Part shown: piece after piece, positions 1 to 5,480 of the stretch
Numbering within the stretch: the first letter of the stretch is position 1
How the letters are laid out: every line of letters starts with the position of its first letter
Assembly (NCBI GenBank): GCA_937958295.1
Contig: CALFEY010000315.1
Coordinates: forward strand, 1-5,480
Length of the DNA stretch: 5,480 bases
Direction of reading: 5' to 3'
Source: an uncultured Pseudomonadota bacterium
GTDB taxonomy: Bacteria > Pseudomonadota > Gammaproteobacteria > Burkholderiales > Casimicrobiaceae
Made by a program: the position numbers and the translations under genes
The notes under the pieces: model-generated
What the model saw: only the letters and a program-made list of their open reading frames with translations
Databases searched by the model: none
What the model was told of the DNA's origin: nothing

Positions 1-2
1 CG

Positions 3-977
3 GCGCGCGACCGCGGCCAGGATGCCGCCATACGCGAGAGCCTGGATCTCGCGCGCCACTGCGATGCCCTGGGCTATCACCGCTACTGGGTCTCGGAGCA
101 TCACAACAGCGACAGCATCGTGGGCACCGCGCCGGAGGTACTCATCGCCGCCATCGCCGCCACTACTTCTCGCATCCGCGTGGGCAGCGCCGGCGTGATG
201 CTGCCGCACTACGCGGCGTTGAAGGTCGCCGAGCAGTTCCGCGTGCTCGAAGCGATCGCCCCCGGGCGCATCGATCTTGGCCTCGGCCGCGCGCCGGGCT
301 CCGACCGCCTCACCGCGTATGCGCTCAATCCGCACGCCAACGCGGCCGACGAGTTTCCGCAGCAGGTGCGCGATCTTCTCTGCTGGCTTGGCGGCACGCC
401 GCTGGCCGAAGGACATCCGTTCCGCGCCATCCGCGCGCATCCGATGGGGCCCACGCAGCCCGACGTATGGATCCTCGGCAGCTCCGACTATGGCGCGCAG
501 CTCGCCGCGCACTTCGGCCTGCCGTATGCCTACGCGTATTTCTTCAGCGACGGCCGGGGCGCGGCGGAAGCGCTCGACCTGTACCGCCGACTGTACCGAC
601 CGAGCGAGGCCCATCCCTCGCCGCAAGCCAGCATCTGCGTGTGGGCGCTGGCCGCCGACACCGAGGCGGAGGCCCGCCGCCTCCTGCACACCCGCGAGCA
701 TTGGCGTGTGGGTTTCGAGCAGGGGTTGCGGCACGCCCTGCTGCCTCCCGACGAGGCGGGCGCGCAGCGCTACACGGCGGCCGAGCAGCAGATCATCGAC
801 CGCCTGCGCGCAAAGGCGATCGTGGGCACCGGGGCGCAGGTAGGCGCACGCTTGCGCGAGATCGCGGCCGAGCTCGACCTCGACGAGATGGCGGTGGTGA
901 CGTGGACCTACGATGCCGCGCCGCGCCACCGCTCCTACGAGCTCCTCGCCGCGGAGTTCGGCCTGCGCGGAGGTTGA
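3..977 (+). CDS. LLM-class flavin-dependent oxidoreductase, MsnO8/YhbW type (5' partial)
   Basis: The frame is open from the first bases to TGA at 975-977 and gives 324 visible residues without an upstream start; the GTG at 120 is internal, because family-typical sequence lies before it. It belongs to the bacterial luciferase-like TIM-barrel flavoproteins (luciferase family oxidoreductase group 1, as E. coli YhbW), which use FMN to oxidise organic substrates; the substrate here cannot be told. Seen in the fragment: GYHRYWVSEHHN near residues 24-35 (the family usually has RYWxAEHHN), TSRIRVGSAGVMLPH near 55-69, ALKVAEQF near 72-79 and GRIDLGLGRAPGSD near 88-101, all signature blocks of this group. 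Relatives are about 330-340 residues, so only some 10-20 N-terminal residues (the beta-1 strand) are missing. It converges on the MFS gene with 22 bases between stops. The family call is secure; physiological role unknown. Confidence 0.93.
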   Translation, partial: ARDRGQDAAIRESLDLARHCDALGYHRYWVSEHHNSDSIVGTAPEVLIAAIAATTSRIRVGSAGVMLPHYAALKVAEQFRVLEAIAPGRIDLGLGRAPGSDRLTAYALNPHANAADEFPQQVRDLLCWLGGTPLAEGHPFRAIRAHPMGPTQPDVWILGSSDYGAQLAAHFGLPYAYAYFFSDGRGAAEALDLYRRLYRPSEAHPSPQASICVWALAADTEAEARRLLHTREHWRVGFEQGLRHALLPPDEAGAQRYTAAEQQIIDRLRAKAIVGTGAQVGARLREIAAELDLDEMAVVTWTYDAAPRHRSYELLAAEFGLRGG

Positions 978-999
978 AGATGCCGGCCGCGGTGAACGC

Positions 1000-2589
1000 T
1001 CAAGGCTCCACTTCCGTCGCCGCTTCGCGCGCAGCGTGCACGAGCGCGGCGTCGGGGCCGCGCGGAAACGCGTAGAGGCCCAGCACGAACACCAGCGCGA
1101 GAAGCACGATCGCCAGTGACAGCGCCACGCGGATGCCGTTGACGAAGTCGTGCTCGGCCGCGGCGCGAATCGCCGTTGCCCGCGCCGCGTCCGGATGCTG
1201 GATGGGCTTGGCAGGCGCGATCTCCGCCACGTGCACGCGCGGCGTGGCGTCGGCGATGATGGTCCGCGCGACGGCCGCGCGCTCCGTAGGGGAGGGCACC
1301 ACCGGCGCGAGGGCATGATCGAGCGTGCCCACGAGCCACGCCGACAGGATCGAGCCCATCACCGCGAAGCCCAGCGTGGAGCCGATCGCGCGCTGTGCGC
1401 TCATGATGCCCGAGGCCATGCCGGCGCGCTGCGGCTCCACGCTCGTCATGGCCAGCGTGGTGATCGGCGTGAGGCAGAGGGCGAAGCCGAAGCCCGTGGT
1501 CGCGAGGGCCAGCGCCACGATCGCCGGATGTCCGGCCATGCCGAGCATGAGCGTACACAGGCCGCCGATCATCACGACCAGACCCGCGCGCACCGGCGGC
1601 ACGGTGCCGTAGCGGCCCACGAGCCGTCCCGCGAGGGGCGCTCCCACCAGCATCGCCGCGCTGAACGGCAGCAGCAGAAGGCCCGTCTGCACCGGCGTAA
1701 ACCCGCGCACGTTCTGCAGGTATTGCGTGGTCATGAGCAGCATGCCGTAGAGGGTGAAGAGCACGATGCACACCGTCGCGATGGCCACCGAGTATTCGCC
1801 GTCGCGGAAGAGGGACAGGTCCATCATGGGATCGCGCGCGCGTCGCTCGACGTGGATGAAGGCCACCAGGGCAGCGACCGCCACCGCGAAGCAGGCAAGA
1901 AGACCCGGCGAGGTCCACCCCGCGTGTGGTCCCTCGATCACGGCATAGGCGAAGGCCCCCACGCCCAACATGAAGAGCGCCTGGCCGGGCAGGTCGAGCG
2001 TGCGCGGGCGCTCGTCGCGCGACTCGGTCACGTACAGCAACGTGAGCACGATCACGAGCAGGCCCACCGGGCCATTGACCCAAAAGATCGCGCGCCAGCC
2101 CACCGCCTCGACGAGGAACCCGCCGAGGGTCGGTCCGATGGCATTGGACACTCCGGCGATCGCGGCCCAGATGCCGATCGCGCGTGCCTTCTGCTTGGGA
2201 TCGGGAAAGGCCGCGCTGACGAGCGCGAGCGAGGTGACGTTGACCGTGGCCGCCGCCGCGCCCTGGATGCCGCGCGACACGTTGAGCGCGTCCAGGGACG
2301 GCGCAAAGCCGCAGGCGATGGAGGCGAGCGTGAACACGACCACCCCCCACACGTACACCTTGCGCCGGCCGTGCAGGTCCGCGAGGGTGGCCGACGTCAT
2401 GATGAACACCGCCATGCCGAGGCTGTAGGCTGCAACGACCCACTGCAGGCCGGCTTCGCCCACCTTGAAATCCGCCTGGATGGCGGGCAGCCCCACGTTC
2501 ACGATCAGGGCGTCGAGGAAGATCATGAACAGGCCGAGGCCCGTGGCAGCGAGGGTGCGTCGTTGGTCAGGCGTCATCGAAGGTGGCAT
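1000..2589 (-). CDS. MFS transporter, DHA2 (EmrB/QacA-like) drug:H+ antiporter family
   Basis: This complete 529-residue inner-membrane protein is of the size and pattern of 14-helix DHA2 exporters, which expel drugs or toxic metabolites in exchange for protons. Visible motifs: LDALIVNVGLP in TM1 (residues 25-35; the usual Thr of LDxTIVNVALP is Leu here), motif A ADLHGRRKVY in the TM2-3 loop (70-79), motif B-like RGIQGAAAA in TM4 (106-114), and motif C ending in AIGPTLGG in TM5 (150-157), the mark of antiporters. A hydrophilic stretch near 420-485 precedes the last helix, as is usual for DHA2 proteins. The ATG at 2589-2587 is chosen; GGGA lies eight bases upstream within a hairpin. An ATG at 2577 is an alternative with no better ribosome site. 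It stands alone and divergent from the secreted-protein genes; no regulator gene is adjacent in this window. Substrate is not predictable. Confidence 0.94.
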   Translation of the reverse strand: MPPSMTPDQRRTLAATGLGLFMIFLDALIVNVGLPAIQADFKVGEAGLQWVVAAYSLGMAVFIMTSATLADLHGRRKVYVWGVVVFTLASIACGFAPSLDALNVSRGIQGAAAATVNVTSLALVSAAFPDPKQKARAIGIWAAIAGVSNAIGPTLGGFLVEAVGWRAIFWVNGPVGLLVIVLTLLYVTESRDERPRTLDLPGQALFMLGVGAFAYAVIEGPHAGWTSPGLLACFAVAVAALVAFIHVERRARDPMMDLSLFRDGEYSVAIATVCIVLFTLYGMLLMTTQYLQNVRGFTPVQTGLLLLPFSAAMLVGAPLAGRLVGRYGTVPPVRAGLVVMIGGLCTLMLGMAGHPAIVALALATTGFGFALCLTPITTLAMTSVEPQRAGMASGIMSAQRAIGSTLGFAVMGSILSAWLVGTLDHALAPVVPSPTERAAVARTIIADATPRVHVAEIAPAKPIQHPDAARATAIRAAAEHDFVNGIRVALSLAIVLLALVFVLGLYAFPRGPDAALVHAAREAATEVEP

Positions 2590-2598
2590 GCGAAGGAT

Positions 2599-2619
2599 CC
2601 CGTCCGCAGGTCGGACGGG
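2599..2619. promoter_or_regulatory. Perfect 8-bp dyad next to the MFS start: operator or RBS-sequestering hairpin
   Basis: CCCGTCCG (2599-2606) is followed by five bases and then its exact reverse complement CGGACGGG (2612-2619). Read as MFS mRNA, the 3' arm ends nine bases before the ATG at 2589 and holds the only purine-rich (GGACGGGA) stretch that could act as its ribosome binding site. Read as DNA, it lies just downstream of a candidate minus-strand -10 element, where a repressor operator would sit. No U-run follows on either strand, so a terminator is unlikely. The dyad is seen directly; its function is inferred. Confidence 0.5.
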
Positions 2620-2621
2620 CG

Positions 2622-2627
2622 ATTATT
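2622..2627 (-). promoter_or_regulatory. Candidate -10 element for the MFS gene
   Basis: On the minus strand this reads AATAAT, five of six matches to TATAAT, inside the only A/T-rich island of the intergenic region. Transcription would start near 2615, inside the dyad at 2599-2619. No convincing -35 hexamer is found 16-18 bases upstream, so this is a weak call. Confidence 0.3.
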
Positions 2628-2649
2628 CGGGTGGATTTTCAGGGGTTAT

Positions 2650-2658
2650 TGGCATAAT
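2650..2658 (+). promoter_or_regulatory. Candidate extended -10 promoter for the secreted-protein operon
   Basis: TGG followed by CATAAT fits an extended -10 element (TGn plus five of six matches to TATAAT). No good TTGACA-like hexamer lies 16-18 bases upstream, which an extended -10 can tolerate. Transcription would begin near 2665, giving a leader of about 35 bases to the ATG at 2700. It is the best plus-strand promoter candidate ahead of genes 2700-5480. Confidence 0.4.
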
Positions 2659-2699
2659 CTTGCGCATTTTCCGCGGCCGCCCGGGCCGGGTATTTCACC

Positions 2700-3404
2700 A
2701 TGGAGCGGGGCCTTCCCGTGCGCGCATTCGTCGTTTTTTCGTGCCTTGCCGTGACGCTCGCCGGCGGAAGCGCCTTCGCGCAAGGCTTCAAGTTCTCCAA
2801 TCCCGACCCCTCGCGCGAGGCCGATCGTGCGGCCCAGGCGGCCCGCGAGGACCGTATCGCCTACGAACTGTCCACGCCCTGCCGCAACGATCTCAAGGGC
2901 AAGAAGATCATGGTGATCATCGGCGAGCGGCAATCCGACGGGTTCGTGCTCGCCGAGCAGAAGAACTACGGCCCCCACTTTCAGGCCATCAACGCGCGCC
3001 TGCGTTCGTTGGGACTGCGCACCTACACGCCCGAGGAGATCCGCGCGCAGATCAAGCAGGCCGAGATCGACGCCTATTTCAAGAACGATCCCGATGCCGC
3101 GCTCTCGGCGGCCAAGCGGCTTGGCGCAAGCTTCATCCTGCGCGGCCTCATCACCTCCGATGCGCGGATGAACAACCTCATCGCCGTCAACCAGGTCACG
3201 GTGTCGATGGGCTTTACCCTCACGCAGAGCAACGGCAAGATCGTGTCCGACGTCGGCGCCGATGCCGCGTCCTATGCCGGCAGCAACGTCGCCCAGATGG
3301 CGCTCACGCTCGTCAACGAGCAGGCCGACGAAGTGGTGGCGCGCCTATACGGCGACTATTGCCGCAATGCCGGCTTCCCGCCGGCGCCGGCGAAGAAGAA
3401 GTGA
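2700..3404 (+). CDS. Secreted protein of unknown function, possible CsgG-like fold
   Basis: A 234-residue protein with a Sec signal peptide: hydrophobic core near residues 9-20 and AFA-Q cleavage after residue 27. The mature part should be periplasmic; no lipobox and no later membrane segment. I do not recognise a named family. The pattern is alpha/beta: a Lys-rich strand KGKKIMVIIGE (66-76), helix AINARLRSLG (96-105), strand and helix to 140, strand ASFILRGLI (143-151), strands 162-185 around an NGK turn, and a C-terminal amphipathic helix VAQMALTLVNEQADEVVARL (197-216). This order resembles the CsgG-like protein encoded next. Mature Cys61 and Cys221 could form a disulfide. The tail ends PAPAKKK. 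ATG 2700 has CCGGG nine bases upstream; GTG 2718 would give a tidier signal peptide (MRAFVVFSCL) and is a real alternative. It lies 58 bases before the next gene, probably in one operon. Confidence 0.85.
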   Translation: MERGLPVRAFVVFSCLAVTLAGGSAFAQGFKFSNPDPSREADRAAQAAREDRIAYELSTPCRNDLKGKKIMVIIGERQSDGFVLAEQKNYGPHFQAINARLRSLGLRTYTPEEIRAQIKQAEIDAYFKNDPDAALSAAKRLGASFILRGLITSDARMNNLIAVNQVTVSMGFTLTQSNGKIVSDVGADAASYAGSNVAQMALTLVNEQADEVVARLYGDYCRNAGFPPAPAKKK

Positions 3405-3449
3405 CGCTGCCTTGCCCTCACGTCGCACGCTGCAACGAATTTCGACCGT

Positions 3450-3455
3450 AGGAGA
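3450..3455 (+). promoter_or_regulatory. Ribosome binding site fixing the CsgG-like start
   Basis: AGGAGA is a strong Shine-Dalgarno match; eight bases separate AGGAG from the ATG at 3463. It decides this start over in-frame upstream codons back to 3262, which lie inside the preceding gene and would put Arg-rich nonsense sequence ahead of a clear signal peptide. Confidence 0.85.
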
Positions 3456-3462
3456 TACCTTC

Positions 3463-4308
3463 ATGCCCGCACCCAAGCCCCCGTTCGCGCGCCGCTTCGC
3501 CGTCGCCGCCCTTGCCGTGGCGCTCGCCGCCTCCGCGTCGCTCGCCCTTGCGCAGCCCAAGTTCCAGAGCGCTTCGCCCACGGCGGGCGGCACCACGTCG
3601 CAGCAGGCCAACCAGAATGCCGACAAGACGCTCTACCAGTCGGTGGACTACACCAACAAGAACAAGCCGGGACCGCAGGTGATCGTGATTCCGGGCGAGA
3701 TCAAGAGCAGCAACGCCACGTTCCTGCAGAAGTTCACGGCCAACAATATCGCCGACTTCGGCGAGCTCGAGCTGTCCAACGCCAACTTCAAGGTGCTAGA
3801 GCGCAGCAACCTGGGCCCGGTGATGCGCGAATTCGAGCTCGCCTATAACCTGGGCGATCCGCAGGCAGCGCGCAAGTACCTCGGCATGGGTAAGGTCAAG
3901 ACCACCAAGTACATCGTGAAGTTCGACATCCTCAAGACCGAGCAGGTGGCCTCCGCACAGAAGAGCTTCGACGGCGGCACGCTGGGCCAGATGGCCGGCC
4001 TCCTGGGTGCGTTCTCCGGCTCGCGCGGCGGCGCCGCGGCTGGCGCCGTGGGGGGCACGGCCATCGGCTCGGTGCACAGCGGTGAGGCCACGAGCGTGTG
4101 GGTGATCGGCATGCGCTACAAGATCATCGATGCCGAAACCACCGAGCAGCTCGCGCAGGGCTACACCGAAGAGAAGATGGAAGTGGGCGCTACGTCGAGC
4201 GGCGCGCTCGGTGCGCGCGAGTCGCAGCAGGGCGGCGCCGGCCTCGACACGATGGTGCAGCGGCTGGTGCAGAAGTCGGTGTGGGAGATCGACAACAAGT
4301 ACAAGTAA
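3463..4308 (+). CDS. CsgG/HfaB-family-like secreted protein
   Basis: 281 residues, close to the 277 of E. coli CsgG, the outer-membrane secretion channel for curli. A Sec signal peptide (ARRFAVAALAVALAASASLALA) is cut after residue 30. CsgG-type blocks follow: strand PQVIVIPGEI (71-80), helix, NFKVLERSNLGPVMREFEL (108-126; the family pattern is F-x-V-hydrophobic-E-R-x-x-L), GDPQAARKYLGMGKV (131-145), strand KYIVKFDILKTE (149-160), VWVIGMRYKIIDAETTEQL (212-230; family: strand, hydrophobic-D-x-x-T-G-E) and a C-terminal helix. A Gly/Ala-rich stretch (171-202) sits where CsgG has its first membrane hairpin. Unlike classical CsgG it has no cysteine, hence no lipid anchor. No curli subunit, csgE or csgF gene is in the window, so pore formation and cargo are unproven; it could instead be a soluble envelope protein of the same fold. 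Probably co-transcribed with the gene upstream. Confidence 0.8.
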   Translation: MPAPKPPFARRFAVAALAVALAASASLALAQPKFQSASPTAGGTTSQQANQNADKTLYQSVDYTNKNKPGPQVIVIPGEIKSSNATFLQKFTANNIADFGELELSNANFKVLERSNLGPVMREFELAYNLGDPQAARKYLGMGKVKTTKYIVKFDILKTEQVASAQKSFDGGTLGQMAGLLGAFSGSRGGAAAGAVGGTAIGSVHSGEATSVWVIGMRYKIIDAETTEQLAQGYTEEKMEVGATSSGALGARESQQGGAGLDTMVQRLVQKSVWEIDNKYK

Positions 4309-4313
4309 GGCGT

Positions 4314-4340
4314 CCCCGCGTGCGGCGTGACCTCGCGGGG
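4314..4340 (+). promoter_or_regulatory. Alternative (antiterminator-like) hairpin before the kinase gene
   Basis: CCCCGCG (4314-4320) pairs perfectly with CGCGGGG (4334-4340) across a 13-base loop. Its 3' arm shares bases 4336-4340 with the 5' arm of the terminator-like hairpin that follows, so the two cannot form together. Such short G/C dyads can arise by chance in GC-rich DNA; regulatory meaning is inferred. Confidence 0.35.
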
Positions 4341-4365
4341 CCGGCGCGACCGGCCCCGTTTCATT
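4336..4365 (+). terminator. Terminator-like hairpin between the CsgG-like gene and the kinase gene
   Basis: CGGGGCCGG (4336-4344), loop CGCGA, then CCGGCCCCG (4350-4358) make a perfect 9-bp all-G/C stem followed directly by TTTCATT. The short, interrupted T-run suggests incomplete Rho-independent termination, so the kinase gene could still receive read-through. The stem begins 28 bases after the CsgG-like stop codon. Confidence 0.6.
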
Positions 4366-4384
4366 GGAAAGAGTAGAAGCACCG

Positions 4385-5480
4385 ATGCCGGATATCAGCA
4401 AGCTGGGCAAGTACGAGATCCGCGGCGAGCTTGGCCGCGGCGCGATGGGCGTGGTGTACGAAGCCTACGATCCCGCAATCGAGCGCGCGATCGCGCTCAA
4501 GACCATCCGCCGCGAGGCGTTGGCCGGGCCGCATGCCACCGAGATTCTCGCCCGCTTTCGCCGGGAGGCCCAGGCCGCGGGCAAGCTCACGCATCCCAAC
4601 ATCGTCGCCGTCTACGATTTCGGCGAGGACGGCGGTGTGTCGTATATCGCGATGGAGCTCGTGCGCGGACGCGAGCTCAAGAGCTACTTCGAAGAGAACC
4701 AGCGCTTCGCCCTCGCGGATATCGTGCGCATCGTCACCGAGATCCTTGCCGCGCTCGGCTATTCGCACAAGCTCGGCGTGGTGCATCGCGACATCAAGCC
4801 GGCCAACGTCTTCATCCAGCCCGACGGCGTGGCCAAGGTTGCTGACTTCGGCATCGCCCACGTGGAAGCCTCCGAGCTCACCCAGGTGGGCACGGTGCTC
4901 GGCACGCCGGCGTACATGTCGCCCGAGCAGATCCTCGGCATTCCCGTGGACGGTCGCTCCGACCTCTTCTCCGTTGGCGTGATGCTCTACCAGTTCCTGA
5001 CCGGCGAGCGCCCCTTCACCGGCAATGCGACCATCACCATGCGCAAGGTTCTCGAAGAGGATCCGCTGCCGCCATCACGCTTCAACACCCAGATCCCCGG
5101 CGCGCTCGACGGCGTGGTACGTCGCGCGCTCGCCAAGAAGGCCGACGAGCGCTTCGCCACGGCCGACGAGTTCGCCGCTGCCTTGCGCAGCGCGGCAGCC
5201 GCGGGACCGGCGACGGTGGGGCCTGGTGCCGGAGACACCACGCGCCTGCCCGGCAGCACCGCCGCAACCGGGGCCTCCACGCGTCCCGCCTCGCTCGTGG
5301 GCACGCCTCCTGGCGGCACCGCACCCGCCAAGTCGCAGAAGGCCGCCATCGCGGTCGTCGGCGCCGTCGTGGCCATTGCCGTGGGAGCTTCGCTGTGGCT
5401 CGCGCGAGGAGCCCGCGATGGCGCGGCAGCTCCTGCGCAGGTCGCTGCATCGGCTACGCCCGCGGCGCAGGGAGGCGCCT
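4385..5480 (+). CDS. Transmembrane Hanks-type serine/threonine protein kinase (3' partial)
   Basis: 365 residues are visible and the frame is still open at the window end. Residues about 10-268 are a full eukaryotic-like kinase domain: P-loop GRGAMGVV (17-24), ATP-binding Lys39 in AIALK, helix-C Glu61, catalytic loop HRDIKPAN (134-141; Asp136 and Asn141), DFG (154-156), activation loop with Thr166, Thr170 and Thr174, GTPAYMSPEQ (173-182), Asp193 in RSDLFSVG and the late Arg256. All key residues are present, and the HRD Arg predicts control by activation-loop phosphorylation, as in PknB. A Thr/Pro/Gly/Ala-rich linker (270-316) leads to one membrane helix (about 320-340), so the kinase is cytoplasmic and an Ala/Pro-rich tail begins outside; no PASTA or other sensor domain is seen before the cut. 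ATG 4385 has AGAAG six bases upstream. It follows the CsgG-like gene by 76 bases. Substrates are unknown. Confidence 0.95.
   Translation, partial: MPDISKLGKYEIRGELGRGAMGVVYEAYDPAIERAIALKTIRREALAGPHATEILARFRREAQAAGKLTHPNIVAVYDFGEDGGVSYIAMELVRGRELKSYFEENQRFALADIVRIVTEILAALGYSHKLGVVHRDIKPANVFIQPDGVAKVADFGIAHVEASELTQVGTVLGTPAYMSPEQILGIPVDGRSDLFSVGVMLYQFLTGERPFTGNATITMRKVLEEDPLPPSRFNTQIPGALDGVVRRALAKKADERFATADEFAAALRSAAAAGPATVGPGAGDTTRLPGSTAATGASTRPASLVGTPPGGTAPAKSQKAAIAVVGAVVAIAVGASLWLARGARDGAAAPAQVAASATPAAQGGA

Noticed and set aside
978..999. A shared bidirectional terminator between the convergent genes
   Set aside because: The 22-base gap holds only a short GCCGGC palindrome with no longer stem or T-run; termination there is probably Rho-dependent or lies inside the opposite gene.
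2650..2663. A sigma-54-like promoter, TGGCAT...TTGC
   Set aside because: Only nine bases separate GG and GC, where sigma-54 promoters need ten, and this spacing is strict. An extended -10 reading fits better.
1150..2754. A 534-codon open frame on the plus strand antisense to the MFS gene, and a similar 502-codon frame at 935-2443 on the minus strand
   Set aside because: Both are GC-rich shadows of the MFS gene: their translations are rich in Arg, His, Gly and Ala without family motifs, while the 1000-2589 minus frame has all DHA2 motifs.
2465..3451. A 328-codon plus-strand frame overlapping the secreted-protein gene
   Set aside because: It covers the gene at 2700-3404 in another frame, has Arg/Pro-rich low-information translation, and would cross the divergent control region.
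3262..3462. An in-frame 67-codon upstream extension of the CsgG-like gene
   Set aside because: It overlaps the preceding gene, translates to Arg-rich sequence, and would bury a clear signal peptide; AGGAGA sits eight bases before the ATG at 3463.
3463..3552. A Tat (twin-arginine) signal in the CsgG-like protein
   Set aside because: ARRFAVA has two arginines but not the S-R-R-x-F-L-K pattern, and the core is strongly hydrophobic, so a Sec signal is more likely.
4361..4861. A 166-codon minus-strand frame and other minus-strand frames antisense to the kinase
   Set aside because: They are mirror frames of a gene with a full set of kinase motifs and show no family signature of their own.

Overview
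The window is GC-rich throughout (about two thirds G+C by eye), with tightly spaced genes, Ala/Arg/Gly-rich proteins and G/C-ending codons. Together with the protein families present, this suggests a high-GC proteobacterium, probably beta or gamma. That assignment is an inference, because there is no rRNA or marker gene. I see no mobile element, CRISPR array, tRNA or sign of recent transfer.

Layout: (1) positions 3-977, plus strand: the 3' part of a luciferase-family flavin oxidoreductase of the MsnO8/YhbW type, cut by the window start. (2) 1000-2589, minus strand: a complete 14-helix DHA2-type MFS exporter that converges on gene 1 with a 22-base gap. (3) 2590-2699: a divergent control region with a short A/T-rich island, candidate -10 elements facing both ways, and a perfect 8-bp dyad next to the MFS start. 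(4) 2700-3404, plus: a small secreted protein of unknown function. (5) 3463-4308, plus: a secreted CsgG/HfaB-like protein. (6) 4309-4384: a spacer with a terminator-like hairpin overlapped by an alternative hairpin. (7) 4385-5480, plus: a membrane-anchored Hanks-type Ser/Thr kinase, cut by the window end in its extracytoplasmic part.

The left half looks like ordinary accessory metabolism and efflux. The right half is the more interesting part: two consecutive secreted proteins that appear to share one fold (CsgG-like alpha/beta), followed on the same strand by a transmembrane kinase. A plausible reading is one envelope module in which a kinase is co-transcribed, at a level set by the intergenic hairpin, with two periplasmic or outer-membrane CsgG-type proteins. 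No curli subunit or csgE/csgF-like gene is present, so a curli role should not be assumed. The co-function idea rests only on order, strand and spacing.
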